From Clostridium sp. (GTDB lineage Bacteria; Bacillota; Clostridia; Lachnospirales; Lachnospiraceae): a DNA stretch of 64,000 nucleotides. Where the stretch lies: contig JAMPEW010000012.1 of NCBI GenBank assembly GCA_023664775.1, positions 1 through 64,000 on the forward strand, read 5' to 3'. Shown piece by piece: positions 42,394 through 51,878 of the stretch (the first letter of the stretch is position 1; each line of letters starts with the position of its first letter). The position numbers were made by a program, and so were the translations under genes. The notes under the pieces were generated by a model. That model saw only the letters and a list, made by a program, of their open reading frames with translations, did no database searches and was not told the DNA's origin.

Positions 42394-44655
42394 ATGAACA
42401 AGAGATTGGAAAATTGGGTCAACTGGGTTTTGTATGATGAGCTTATGAATGGTCAGCTTAATGCACCGAAGCATTTGTTGGGTATTCATGACTATGGCGA
42501 GGGTCAGGTTATAACTGTTTACAGGCCCCATTCAGAGTCTGTTTCAGTGACTTCCGTAACCGGAAAAAATCCTGTGCCTATGGAGGAGCTTGCAGAAGGC
42601 TTTTATGGAGTGTATTTTCCTAAGAAGAAATACAAAGGAAACAAGTACAAAATTGAAACAAAATACCATGACGGTACAACTGTGCTTACGGCGGACTGCT
42701 ATGCATTTGACTCTCTTATAACTGATTATGACACTTATCTTTTTGCGGAGGGTAAAAATTACGACATATATGATAAGCTGGGGGCGCACCCAATGACCAT
42801 AGACGGCGTTAAGGGAACCTATTTTTCAGTATGGGCGCCAAATGCCAGACGTGTAAGTATTGTCGGCGATTTTAATATGTGGGACGGAGCGCTTAACCCG
42901 ATGCAGATACATTCTGCATCAGGCATCTATGAGATTTTCATGCCGGATGTACATGAGGGGGCAGTATATAAGTTTCAAATTCAAACTAGAACAGGAGATA
43001 TATTATATAAGGCAGACCCATACGGAAACCAGACGCAGGTCAGACCTGAAAATGCAAATGTTGTTGCCGATTTAAGGAACTTCAAATGGTCGGATGGGGA
43101 ATGGATGGAAAACAGACAGAAACAGACGAGAGTTTCAAGGCTCAAGGCTCCTATGTCTATCTATGAGGTACATCTTGGCTCATGGAAAAAGAAGGATGAG
43201 GATTCGGATTTTGGATTTTACACCTATAGGGAAATGGCAAAGATGCTTGGCGATTATGTGAAGGATATGGGCTACACGCATATTGAGCTTATGGGAATTG
43301 CCGAATATCCGTTTGACGGCTCATGGGGGTATCAGGTAACGAATTACTATGCACCGACAAGCAGATACGGTACACCACAGGATTTCATGTATTTTGTCAA
43401 TTACATGCATTCCATCGGCATCTCGGTTATTCTTGATTGGGTTCCTGCACATTTTCCAAGGGATGCACACGGACTTGGAAGATTTGACGGAATGCCTCTT
43501 TATGAGCATCCTGATTCAAGAAGGGGAGAGCATCCTGACTGGGGAACCTATATATTTGATTACGGCAGAAACGAGGTAAGTAATTTCCTTACTTCAAATG
43601 CGCTTTTTTGGGTCGAGAAGTTCCATGTTGACGGTCTTCGTGTTGATGCCGTTGCTTCCATGCTTTATCTTGATTATGGCAAGCAAAACGGACAGTGGCT
43701 TCCTAACAAGGACGGCGGAAATGAAAATTACGATGCAATAGAGCTTTTGCAGAAGATAAATACTGTTATGGAGGAAAGAAACCCGGGGGCATACCTTATC
43801 GCTGAGGAATCAACTGCATGGGCGGGAGTAACTGCTCCGGCAACATTGAAAGGGCTTGGCTTCCTGTTTAAATGGAATATGGGCTGGATGAATGATTTTC
43901 TTGAGTATATGAAGCTTGACCCGTATTTCAGGTCCTTTAACCATAACAGGCTTACCTTCAGCCTGAGCTACACCTACTCGGAAAATTATGTGCTTGTAAT
44001 CTCACATGATGAGGTTGTGCATCTCAAGTGCTCCATGATTAATAAGATGCCGGGCTTTGAGGTTGATAAATTTGCAAACCTTCGTACAGCCTATGGTTTT
44101 ATGCTTGGACATCCCGGCAAGAAGCTTCTCTTTATGGGACAGGAATTTGCACAGCTTCGGGAGTGGAGCGAAGCAAGGAGCCTTGACTGGTTCCTGCTTG
44201 ACAAGCCAATGCATAGGAAGATGCAGGCGTTTGTAAAACGGCTGAATCATATTTATACAGAGTATGATGCATTGTATTACAATGACAATGAATCTATCGG
44301 CTTTGAGTGGACAAAGGTTGACAGTGCAGAGGAAGGGATTGTTTCATTTGTAAGACGTGGAAGGACTGCTAAAAATCAACTCCTGTTTGTATGTAACTTC
44401 GTTCCTGTTGAACGTACAACCCACCTTGTTGGCGTGCCGTGTCTTGGCAAGTATACGGAGATTTTAAATTCCGATGCGGCAGAGTTTGGAGGAATGAACA
44501 GACTGAATGTGGAGGTTATGGCAACGGAGCAGCCGAGCGACAGAATGGATTATTCCGTAAGCCTTACGATACCACCGCTTTCCATGATGATATTTAAGTA
44601 CGATTACAAGGAGTCGCCAAAGCCTGTCAAGGCGATTGAAAAGACTTCAAAATAG
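42394..44655 (+). CDS. glgB: 1,4-alpha-glucan branching enzyme
   Basis: 753 residues. An N-terminal CBM48-like region (about 20-230, 'TYFSVWAPNARRVSIVGDFNMWDG') precedes the GH13 barrel with the conserved regions 'DWVPAHFPRDAHGL', 'DGLRVDAVASMLYLDY' (nucleophile Asp), 'AYLIAEEST' (acid Glu) and 'LVISHDEVVH'. A C-terminal beta domain completes it. It cuts alpha-1,4 chains and rejoins them as 1,6 branches in glycogen, in the cytoplasm. ATGGAGGT precedes the ATG. No other glg gene is adjacent; an alpha-amylase starts at 63492. Confidence 0.96.
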   Translation: MNKRLENWVNWVLYDELMNGQLNAPKHLLGIHDYGEGQVITVYRPHSESVSVTSVTGKNPVPMEELAEGFYGVYFPKKKYKGNKYKIETKYHDGTTVLTADCYAFDSLITDYDTYLFAEGKNYDIYDKLGAHPMTIDGVKGTYFSVWAPNARRVSIVGDFNMWDGALNPMQIHSASGIYEIFMPDVHEGAVYKFQIQTRTGDILYKADPYGNQTQVRPENANVVADLRNFKWSDGEWMENRQKQTRVSRLKAPMSIYEVHLGSWKKKDEDSDFGFYTYREMAKMLGDYVKDMGYTHIELMGIAEYPFDGSWGYQVTNYYAPTSRYGTPQDFMYFVNYMHSIGISVILDWVPAHFPRDAHGLGRFDGMPLYEHPDSRRGEHPDWGTYIFDYGRNEVSNFLTSNALFWVEKFHVDGLRVDAVASMLYLDYGKQNGQWLPNKDGGNENYDAIELLQKINTVMEERNPGAYLIAEESTAWAGVTAPATLKGLGFLFKWNMGWMNDFLEYMKLDPYFRSFNHNRLTFSLSYTYSENYVLVISHDEVVHLKCSMINKMPGFEVDKFANLRTAYGFMLGHPGKKLLFMGQEFAQLREWSEARSLDWFLLDKPMHRKMQAFVKRLNHIYTEYDALYYNDNESIGFEWTKVDSAEEGIVSFVRRGRTAKNQLLFVCNFVPVERTTHLVGVPCLGKYTEILNSDAAEFGGMNRLNVEVMATEQPSDRMDYSVSLTIPPLSMMIFKYDYKESPKPVKAIEKTSK

Positions 44656-44681
44656 TAGAATTTAACAATTGATAAAATGAC

Positions 44682-44764
44682 GGGTGGCATGGGCTGTCGC
44701 ACGAAGCGTGTTTTTGTTGTTATAATAAAAATATCCTTGATGCGGCAACCCTCTATTGCCACCC
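44682..44764. repeat. Imperfect inverted repeat, structured intergenic element
   Basis: GGGTGGCA (44682-44689) pairs with TGCCACCC (44757-44764), and inside it GGGCTGTCGCA (44691-44701) pairs with TGCGGCAACCC (44741-44751) with one mismatch and one G-T. It could be a small mobile element remnant or part of a transcript end for glgB. Confidence 0.45.
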
Positions 44765-44830
44765 TATGTATTGTATAATGAGGGTCAATGTAAAGAGGAT
44801 AAATCGGCAATTTGTTTGGAGAAAGCAGTA

Positions 44831-45238
44831 ATGAAAAGGTTAATTATACATAGAAAGAAAAAGCTTGCCTTAGCATTCATGCCTTATTGGATTGTAATAG
44901 GGATAGATAAAAGAACCTTCATGGAACAATATAATTTGGTTGGTGATTTATGCGAAACAATATCAGGCTGGCCGATTTCACGAATCTCTCATGATATTCT
45001 AAAAAAGTATCATTCAATAGAAAACGGAGAATGTGTACAAATAGAATTGAGTGATGACATTAATTCAGCTTTTGCAATCACGCCTGATGGAAATTTATCA
45101 AATGAAATCATATTGAATAATGGTGTTGAAGCAGATGGCGTTATAGCTTATAGTTATGATTTAACGACAAAGGGTGGATTTTTGAAAACGAGTTATCCAT
45201 GGTTTATTGAAACTCCAAATTGCAGGAATAATATGTGA
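44831..45238 (+). CDS. Small hypothetical protein, beta-rich
   Basis: 135 residues: 'MKRLIIHRKKKLALAFMPYWIVIGIDK', then 'VCIQIEL'-like strands ('GECVQIELSDDINSAFAITPDG', 'GVEADGVIAYSYDL'). The fold looks like a beta sandwich without signal peptide. RBS GGAGAAAG is ten bases before the ATG. No family named. The following 190 bases to the next gene show nothing. Confidence 0.5.
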   Translation: MKRLIIHRKKKLALAFMPYWIVIGIDKRTFMEQYNLVGDLCETISGWPISRISHDILKKYHSIENGECVQIELSDDINSAFAITPDGNLSNEIILNNGVEADGVIAYSYDLTTKGGFLKTSYPWFIETPNCRNNM

Positions 45239-45431
45239 ATGTATGATAGAATACAATTGTGTATAGATGTGCAATCAGAATAAAAAGAGGGTCAAATTAC
45301 GATATTAACCGGTGAAAAGGAATGTACATTTAGAATTGTGTTTAAGGACAATAAGCCCATATAAGAAAATGTTTATCTTGCAGAAGGCTTTTAGAAAAAT
45401 GGGAATTTAAAATAAAGATTATAGGTTTAAT

Positions 45432-46115
45432 ATGAAGAAAATAAAGAAAGTTATTAAATATATTTTTATAGTTATAGTGATTGTTATTGTAGTGGTCGGT
45501 ATCGGCGTCTTAGGCACAAATCTTTATGTCAGGGGCAGTGTTAAGGATAGGATTTTAAAGCCTGAGCAGGCTGAAGAACTTGAGGATGTTGACTGTATTT
45601 TAGTGCTTGGGGCTTCGGTTCAGAATAATGAGAAACCGAGCCTGATGCTTCAGGACAGGCTTGATAGGGGAATTGAGCTTTATTTTGCAGGGTGTTCCCC
45701 AAAGCTTCTTATGAGTGGTGACCATGGCAGCATGTACTATAATGAGGTCGCAGTTATGAAAAACTATGCCATAAAGGCAGGCGTTCCATCTGAGGATATC
45801 TTTATGGACCATGCAGGCTTTTCAACCTATGAGAGCATGTACAGGGCAAAGAATATTTTTAAGGCTAAAAAAGTGATTATTGTGACGCAGGAGTATCATT
45901 TGTATCGTTCTCTTTATATTGCGAAAAAGCTTGGGCTTGATGTATACGGTGTGGCGGCTGAGGATATAACGTATTCGGGGCAGGCATACAGGGAGCTGCG
46001 TGAGGTGCTTGCCATTTCCAAGGATTTCTGCAAGGTAATTTTAAAGCCGAAGGCAACCCTTATGGGTGAGGAAATTCCACTTACAGGTGACGGGAATGTA
46101 ACAAATGATAATTGA
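45432..46115 (+). CDS. SanA/YdcF-family (DUF218) membrane-anchored protein
   Basis: 227 residues. One N-terminal helix ('YIFIVIVIVIVVVGIGVLGTNLYV', about 10-34) anchors an extracellular DUF218 domain: 'VDCILVLGASVQNNEKPSLMLQDRLDRGIEL', 'LLMSGDHGSMYYNEVAVMKNYAIKAGVPSEDIFMDHAGFSTYESMYRAK' and 'VIIVTQEYHLYRSLYIA'. This matches SanA, linked to envelope barrier and vancomycin exclusion at high temperature in enterobacteria. Its last codons (AATGATAATTGA) fall within the 66-bp tandem repeat that follows. Confidence 0.88.
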   Translation: MKKIKKVIKYIFIVIVIVIVVVGIGVLGTNLYVRGSVKDRILKPEQAEELEDVDCILVLGASVQNNEKPSLMLQDRLDRGIELYFAGCSPKLLMSGDHGSMYYNEVAVMKNYAIKAGVPSEDIFMDHAGFSTYESMYRAKNIFKAKKVIIVTQEYHLYRSLYIAKKLGLDVYGVAAEDITYSGQAYRELREVLAISKDFCKVILKPKATLMGEEIPLTGDGNVTNDN

Positions 46116-46357
46116 GTGTGGCGTCTGTAATGTTTCGTGCTGTATGGATGCTGTGATAAGACTGTGATAAGTGATAGTCGAAGGTGATAGATGTGACGTT
46201 CTATATTGCATGGCTGTTGTGATAAGACTGTGATAAATGATAGTTGAGCGTGTCAGATGAGATGTTCTATATTGCATGGATGCTGTGATAAGAATGTGAT
46301 AAATGATAGTTGAGCGTGTCAGATGTGACGTTCTATATTGTATGGCTAGTTGTGACA
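46103..46357 (+). repeat. 66-bp tandem repeats, about 3.8 units
   Basis: Three full units begin at 46144, 46210 and 46276, each ATGG(A/C)T-G-rich with GTGATAAG, TGATAGT and TCTATATTG in the same order and 80-95 % identity. A decayed partial unit precedes them from 46103, inside the 3' end and stop codon of the SanA-like gene, and a partial one follows to about 46357. No spacer sequence separates the units, so it is not CRISPR. Confidence 0.92.
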
Positions 46358-46393
46358 GAAAATGTTATGTCGAGGATGTTAATATTAGTATGT

Positions 46394-46422
46394 TTGACAT
46401 GAAAGATTTGGTAATGTATAAT
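46394..46422 (+). promoter_or_regulatory. Consensus promoter for greA-lysS
   Basis: TTGACA (46394-46399) and TATAAT (46417-46422) are 17 bp apart, 70 bases upstream of greA and just after the tandem repeats. Confidence 0.88.
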
Positions 46423-46492
46423 ACGTTAGATTAGTGTTTCATTATAATGAAATGCAGGTTTCCAAACAATTTTAAAAAGGAAGGGCAATATT

Positions 46493-46972
46493 ATGGCAGA
46501 AAAGAAAAATATGTTAAGCTATCAGGGCTTAAAGGAATTAGAGGATGAGTTACAGGATTTAAAGGTAAATAAACGTCAGGAAGTGGCACAGAAAATAAAA
46601 GAGGCAAGAGAGCAGGGCGACTTATCCGAGAATGCAGAGTATGATGCAGCTAAGGATGAGCAGAGAGACATTGAGGCGCGAATTGAAGAAATAGAGAAAA
46701 TACTTAAAAATGCCGAGGTGTTTGATGAGGACGAATTTGACCATGAGACGGTAAACTTTGGCTCTGAGGTTGTTCTTCACGATATGGACATGGACGAGGT
46801 TGTTGACTACAAAATTGTAGGCTCCACAGAGGCAGACATTATGAAAGGGAAAATTTCAAATGAGTCTCCACTTGGAATGGCACTTATGAGAAAGAAAATT
46901 GGTGATACCATTACCGTTGAGGCACCAGCAGGAGATTTACAATATAAAATACTTGATATAAAGAAAAAATAA
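46493..46972 (+). CDS. greA: Transcription elongation factor GreA
   Basis: 159 residues, full length. The N-terminal coiled coil ('LSYQGLKELEDELQDLKVNKRQEVAQKIKEAREQGDLSENAEYDAAKDEQ', tip residues D and E in DLSENAEYDAAK) reaches into the RNA polymerase secondary channel. The C-terminal FKBP-like domain is 'ESPLGMALMRKKIGDTITVEAPAGDLQYKIL'. It rescues backtracked polymerase by RNA cleavage. RBS AAAGGAAGGG. Followed by lysS with an 81-base gap, a common clostridial arrangement. Confidence 0.97.
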   Translation: MAEKKNMLSYQGLKELEDELQDLKVNKRQEVAQKIKEAREQGDLSENAEYDAAKDEQRDIEARIEEIEKILKNAEVFDEDEFDHETVNFGSEVVLHDMDMDEVVDYKIVGSTEADIMKGKISNESPLGMALMRKKIGDTITVEAPAGDLQYKILDIKKK

Positions 46973-47053
46973 CCTTAAAAAGTTATGTAAGAAAGTACAT
47001 GAATCGGTTATGAAAAGATATGCAAAAAGTAACACAGAAAGAGAGATATAAAG

Positions 47054-48679
47054 GTGGCTGAAAATAATAATCAAAATAATCAGGTAAAGCCTCAGGATAC
47101 AAACCAGCTTTTAAAGGTTCGCCGTGAGAAGCTTAAAAATCTTCAGGAAGCAGGAAGGGACCCTTTTCAGATTACAAAATATGAGCAGACGCATCATACG
47201 GATGAGGTAAGATGTCTTTATGAGGAGCATGAGAGAACCCTTTTGGCAGGAAGAACTGCGCCGTCTGTTGATGGACTTGATGAGGCTGAGGCAAAGGAAT
47301 TATTAAAGCAGGATTACAACGAAAAAAGAGCAATTATGGATGCAGACCCTATACATGTGTCTGTTGCGGGGCGTATGCTCTTTAAGCGTGTTATGGGAAA
47401 AGCATCATTTTGCAATATTCAGGATTTAAAGGGAAAAATACAGGTTTACGTTGCAAGGGATGCCATTGGCGAAGATGCTTATGCTGAGTTTAAAAAGTCA
47501 GATATCGGTGACATTTACGGCATCAAGGGATATATTTTTAGGACAATGACAGGCGAGATTTCAATTCATGCGGAGGAAATAACGCTTCTTTCCAAGAGCC
47601 TGCAGATTCTCCCTGAAAAGTATCACGGACTTACCGATACGGATATGCGTTATCGTCAGAGATATGTGGATTTGATTATGAACGAGGAATCAAGGAACAC
47701 ATTTATTATGCGTTCAAGGATTATTAAAGAAATTCGTAATTTTTTAGATGCCAGAAGCTTCATTGAAGTTGAAACTCCTATGCTTGTTTCAAATGCAGGA
47801 GGCGCTGCGGCAAGACCATTTGACACACATTACAATGCCTTGGATGAGGACGTGAAGCTCCGCATATCCTTGGAGCTTTATCTGAAAAGGCTTATTGTAG
47901 GCGGTCTTGAGCGGGTTTATGAAATTGGACGTGTATTCAGGAATGAGGGCGTTGACACAAGGCACAATCCGGAATTTACGCTTATGGAGCTTTATCAGGC
48001 ATACACTGATTACGAGGGAATGATGGAGCTTACGGAGTCCATGTTTAAGCACCTTGCTGAAAAGGTATGCGGCAGTTCCGTAATTACCTACAACGGAATA
48101 GAGATAGATTTTGGAAAGCCTTTTGAGAGGCTGACAATGAATGACGCCATAAAGAAATATGCAGATGTGGATTTTGATGCCGTTACAACGGATGAGGAGG
48201 CTAAGAGACTTGCGGACAAACATCATATTGAGTATGAGGCAAGGCATACAAAGGGAGACATTATTAATCTGTTCTTTGAGGAATTTTGTGAGAAAAATTT
48301 AATTCAGCCGACCTTTATCATGGATCATCCGCTTTCCATTTCCCCGCTTACAAAGAAGAAGCCGTCTGACCCTGAAAAGGTTGAGCGTTTTGAGCTTTTT
48401 ATCAATACATGGGAGATGTGCAATGCGTATTCGGAGCTTAATGATCCGATAGACCAAAGGGAGCGTTTTGCTGCCCAGGACGCCGCTTTTGAAGCCGGCG
48501 ATGAGGAGGCAAATCACACGGACGAGGATTTCTTAAATGCACTTGAGGTCGGCATGCCGCCTACCGGAGGTATCGGTTACGGCATTGACAGGCTGGTAAT
48601 GCTACTTACGGATTCGCCAGCCATAAGGGATGTATTGTTGTTCCCGACGATGAAGTCCTTGGGCGGAAAAGACCAGTAA
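47054..48679 (+). CDS. lysS: Lysyl-tRNA synthetase, class II
   Basis: 541 residues. OB-fold anticodon-binding domain at about 65-200 ('VAGRMLFKRVMGKASFCNIQDLKGKIQVYV'), then the class II core with motif 1 ('DARSFIEVETPMLVSNAGGAAARPF'), motif 2 ('YEIGRVFRNEGVDTRHNPEFTLMELYQAY') and motif 3 ('PPTGGIGYGIDRLVMLL'). It charges tRNA-Lys in the cytoplasm. Start GTG 47054 behind AGAGAG. The N-terminus has about 30 extra polar residues compared with the usual 500-residue enzyme. Confidence 0.96.
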   Translation: MAENNNQNNQVKPQDTNQLLKVRREKLKNLQEAGRDPFQITKYEQTHHTDEVRCLYEEHERTLLAGRTAPSVDGLDEAEAKELLKQDYNEKRAIMDADPIHVSVAGRMLFKRVMGKASFCNIQDLKGKIQVYVARDAIGEDAYAEFKKSDIGDIYGIKGYIFRTMTGEISIHAEEITLLSKSLQILPEKYHGLTDTDMRYRQRYVDLIMNEESRNTFIMRSRIIKEIRNFLDARSFIEVETPMLVSNAGGAAARPFDTHYNALDEDVKLRISLELYLKRLIVGGLERVYEIGRVFRNEGVDTRHNPEFTLMELYQAYTDYEGMMELTESMFKHLAEKVCGSSVITYNGIEIDFGKPFERLTMNDAIKKYADVDFDAVTTDEEAKRLADKHHIEYEARHTKGDIINLFFEEFCEKNLIQPTFIMDHPLSISPLTKKKPSDPEKVERFELFINTWEMCNAYSELNDPIDQRERFAAQDAAFEAGDEEANHTDEDFLNALEVGMPPTGGIGYGIDRLVMLLTDSPAIRDVLLFPTMKSLGGKDQ

Positions 48680-48748
48680 AATCAAAGGTTTCAGCGATTG
48701 AAACTTCAGATTTACGACCAAATGTTAGAAACATATATAAACATACAA

Positions 48749-48783
48749 AGCCAAGGTGTGGTAACCGCATCTTGGCTTTTTGT
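48749..48783 (+). terminator. Terminator of the greA-lysS operon
   Basis: AGCCAAGGTGTGG pairs with CCGCATCTTGGCT around TAA, followed by five T. Confidence 0.88.
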
Positions 48784-48786
48784 TGC

Positions 48787-48942
48787 ATGGAAGGCAGGAA
48801 TAGTTCAAAAAAAGTTCCGATTGATTTGGCAGGGCTTTCGGGAATGGCTTTTACATTTCCTGCAAATACACAAAGGGAGATGGCTGGTGAATACGGAAAT
48901 TTCTCAAATTGTCAGAAACAGCGTATAATGGCTGGGAAATGA
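48787..48942 (+). CDS. Possible 51-residue protein
   Basis: An ATG-started frame reads MEGRNSSKKVPIDLAGLSGM then FTFPANTQREMAGEYGNF and ends at 48942. It has no clear ribosome site and its start touches the lysS terminator, so it may be a gene remnant. The rest of the 48680-49133 gap holds only a short AGCCC/GGGCT hairpin near 49090. Confidence 0.22.
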   Translation: MEGRNSSKKVPIDLAGLSGMAFTFPANTQREMAGEYGNFSNCQKQRIMAGK

Positions 48943-49133
48943 ATTATCCATATCTCATGACCCTTCGATATTGTTCAAATAGTACAGTTTTTTGCAAAAA
49001 AGTAAAGTGAATATGATTGCCCAAATAGGCAATCATATTCAATAAATCTTGAAAATGTGTGGGAAAGAGGGTATAATGAATGAGCAAAAAAGCCCTTTTG
49101 GGCTAAAATATTCAATGAAATGGAGCGGAGTAT

Positions 49134-50423
49134 ATGGAGATTAAACGTGATGCTTATTTAAAGCAGTTAATTGCTTACCGGTTTGATGGGCTGGTTAAGG
49201 TGATTACCGGCATCCGCCGCTGTGGTAAATCCTATCTGCTGAAAAATATATATAAAAATTATCTGCTTCAAAATGGCGTTCCAAATGAGCAGATTATTAT
49301 GATTGAGCTTGACCTTGCGAAAGATATTAAGTTTCGCAATCCCTTGCTCCTTTCTTCTTATGTAAGGGAAAAAGTTGAGGAAGGCAGCGGGGAATTTTAT
49401 CTTTTTGTGGATGAAATTCAAATGTCTGATGAAGTAAGCAACCCATATAATAAGGATGGGAAAAAAATCACTTTTTATGATGCCTTAAATGATTTACGCA
49501 GCCTGCCCAATTTAGACGTCTATGTAACGGGGAGTAATTCCAAAATGCTTTCCAGCGATATTCTTACCGAGTTTAGGGGAAGAAGTGACGAAATTCGGGT
49601 CCATCCCTTAAGCTTTGCCGAATATTATGCGGCTGTCGGGGGTGATAAAAATGAGGCGTTTGACGATTATGCGTTTTACGGCGGCATGCCGCTTATTTTA
49701 TCAAGGCCTGATGACGCTGCCAAAATGAATTATTTAAAATCGCTTTTTGCGGAGGTATATATCAAGGATATTGTTGAGCGGAAGAAAATAGAGAGACAGG
49801 ATGTGTTAGAGCATCTTTTGGATTTGCTCTGTTCTTCCGTAGGCTCGCTGACCAACCCCGCCAAGATAGCAGATACATTGAAGTCAAAGCAGATGCTGGG
49901 GGTATCCGCAAATACGGTTCGGGCATATATGGCACATTTAGAGGATGCTTTTTTGTTTTCGGAAAGCAGGCGGTACGATGTGAAAGGAAAATCCTATTTT
50001 GACTCGCCAAGCAAGTATTACAGTGAGGATATTGGGCTTAGGAATGCCCGTATTGGATTTCGCCAACAGGAAATGACGCATATTATGGAGAATATCATTT
50101 ATAATGAACTGATAATCCGCCGGTTTTCCGTTGATGTCGGTGTTGTCTATGCAAGGACTGTCAATCAGAATGGAAATTCTGTCCGTACTCCGAGAGAGAT
50201 TGACTTTGTCGTCACTTCCGGCGGAAAGAGAACCTATATCCAGTCGGCATATGCTATGCCTGCCGAGGAAAAGATAGAAGCGGAGCTGCGTCCGTTCGCT
50301 CTTACAAAGGACTCATTTCCTAAAATTGTTGTGCGAAAGGACATTGGAAAACGCTGGTATGATGAAAATGGCATCTTGAATATAAACCTGACGGATTTTT
50401 TGCTGGATAAAGAGCTTATATAA
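49134..50423 (+). CDS. AAA-type ATPase with DUF4143 domain
   Basis: 429 residues. 'VITGIRRCGKSYLLKNIY' is a Walker A motif in its family-typical GxRRxGKS form (GIRRCGKS), and 'FYLFVDEIQ' is Walker B. 'ITGSNSKMLSSD'-type sensor ('VYVTGSNSKMLS') and 'FRGRSDEIRVHPLSFAEYY' follow, then the C-terminal DUF4143 restriction-endonuclease-like domain ('REIDFVVTSGGKRTYIQ'). Such ATPases are common single genes in anaerobes with unknown targets. GGAGCGGAG precedes the ATG. Confidence 0.88.
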   Translation: MEIKRDAYLKQLIAYRFDGLVKVITGIRRCGKSYLLKNIYKNYLLQNGVPNEQIIMIELDLAKDIKFRNPLLLSSYVREKVEEGSGEFYLFVDEIQMSDEVSNPYNKDGKKITFYDALNDLRSLPNLDVYVTGSNSKMLSSDILTEFRGRSDEIRVHPLSFAEYYAAVGGDKNEAFDDYAFYGGMPLILSRPDDAAKMNYLKSLFAEVYIKDIVERKKIERQDVLEHLLDLLCSSVGSLTNPAKIADTLKSKQMLGVSANTVRAYMAHLEDAFLFSESRRYDVKGKSYFDSPSKYYSEDIGLRNARIGFRQQEMTHIMENIIYNELIIRRFSVDVGVVYARTVNQNGNSVRTPREIDFVVTSGGKRTYIQSAYAMPAEEKIEAELRPFALTKDSFPKIVVRKDIGKRWYDENGILNINLTDFLLDKELI

Positions 50424-50683
50424 ACCTATGGAGCCGGGATGCAGTACCGCAGCTTGACTTTTTGTCGTGTGAATGTGTAAATATAAACTCATTTCAAGGT
50501 CATAAACTGCTGAACGAAATCAAACCCCCAATAGGATTTACAGAAAAAAGTTGTCTATTTGGGACTGAATGAGCGAATAGGGGCAGACAAATGATGTGTT
50601 TTTTGCTATTCTAATAAAAATGTGTGGTGACGCATTTTTTATCAACAACGATTAGCTTACTCCAACTTCAAGGAGGAAACTTG
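50424..50683. other. Intergenic region with no gene seen
   Basis: These 260 bases between the ATPase and the AraC gene hold no frame or clear hairpin. A TATTCTAAT element near 50609 may be part of the AraC promoter. Confidence 0.4.
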
Positions 50684-51658
50684 ATGGAAAAATTAAATTT
50701 AAACTGCGGCGGGTCTATCCGGCTGGCTGAAAGTGATGGATGCAGCGTTTATCAATTTCGCAATGAAACAGGAGAAGGAACGATGACGCTCTATGAGGTT
50801 TTCCCCGGCGTTACGCTTGCTTACAATGATTTTCATATGCAATACTATAATAGCTGTTTCAAACCGGAACGGGATATGTTTTGTATTGATCATTGCAGAG
50901 AAGGACGACTTGAATATTCGGCAGCACAGAACGCTTTTTCTTATGTGGAAGCGGGTGATTTAAAGCTTGATCGGAGGTTAAAGCATACTGGGCTATTTGA
51001 AATGCCATTGTCACATTATCACGGTGCAACGGTGGCATTTGATATGGATATTGCCAGTAAAAATCTTTCGCTTTATGTAAAGGACTTTCCTGTTGATCTT
51101 TGGGCATTACAGAAAAAATTTTGCAGTGACAGTTACCCCATGGTTATCCATGAAAACCCTTCTGCACTGCATATTTTTAGCGAGCTGTATGCAGTGCCGG
51201 AGAAAATAAAGCGTCCATATTTTAAAATCAAAATTTTGGAATTGCTATTATATTTAGAGGCTTTGGAATTGCCAAATAAACCTTTTGAAAAACCGTATTT
51301 TTATAAAACACAGGTGGAAAAAACAAAGGAAATTGGAGAATTTATTACGAAGCATATGGATGAAACATTTACGCAAGAAGCATTGTCCGAAAAATTTGGA
51401 CTTCCATTAACGACAATGAAACAATGTTTTAAATCCGTATTTGGTGCGACAATCGGAAATTATCTGATGGAGTACCGCATGAATCAGGCTGCGGTTATGC
51501 TGAAAACAAAGCGTAATATGAGTGTGGCTGAAATTGCAGGGTGTGTAGGCTATGATAGTCCGAGTAAATTTGCAATGGCATTTCGCAAGCTAATGGGGAT
51601 GTCCCCGATAGAATATCGTAATCATATGCATGGAAAGTCTTTGTCCAATGAGGACTAA
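50684..51658 (+). CDS. AraC-family transcriptional regulator
   Basis: 324 residues. The C-terminal 100 residues hold two helix-turn-helix units: 'FTQEALSEKFGLPLTTMKQCFKSVFGATIGNYLMEYRMNQAA' and 'MSVAEIAGCVGYDSPSKFAMAFRKLMGMSPIEYR'. The N-terminal 200 residues are a ligand-binding region ('YEVFPGVTLAYNDFHMQYYNSCF', 'LEYSAAQNAFSYVEAGDLKL') of the type paired with heterodimeric ABC transporters in Firmicutes. AAGGAGG sets the start at 50684. A terminator and a 220-base gap separate it from the ABC pair it probably controls. Confidence 0.88.
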   Translation: MEKLNLNCGGSIRLAESDGCSVYQFRNETGEGTMTLYEVFPGVTLAYNDFHMQYYNSCFKPERDMFCIDHCREGRLEYSAAQNAFSYVEAGDLKLDRRLKHTGLFEMPLSHYHGATVAFDMDIASKNLSLYVKDFPVDLWALQKKFCSDSYPMVIHENPSALHIFSELYAVPEKIKRPYFKIKILELLLYLEALELPNKPFEKPYFYKTQVEKTKEIGEFITKHMDETFTQEALSEKFGLPLTTMKQCFKSVFGATIGNYLMEYRMNQAAVMLKTKRNMSVAEIAGCVGYDSPSKFAMAFRKLMGMSPIEYRNHMHGKSLSNED

Positions 51659-51702
51659 GCGGACTTGGTGGAGCAGAAAAAAGAAAAAAATTAGTTTAGG
51701 AT

Positions 51703-51736
51703 ATAGATGGTGTCGAGAAACACCATCTATTTTTTA
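51703..51736 (+). terminator. Terminator after the AraC gene
   Basis: ATAGATGGTGT pairs with ACACCATCTAT around CGAGAA, followed by six T. Confidence 0.88.
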
Positions 51737-51878
51737 TACCATATTATGCAGAAAAACTGCTGGTGGCAGGTTTTCTGTATGTACTAAAAATAGACAGCAA
51801 AGTGGACTGTGCCCGATTTTTGAAATACCCATAGGGTATCCCTATAAATCGCAGAAATAATGAAAGGAGTGATTCATT

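Noticed and set aside
46103..46357. Possible CRISPR-like array
   Set aside because: The 66-bp units abut directly with no unique spacers, and no cas genes are present; these are plain tandem repeats.
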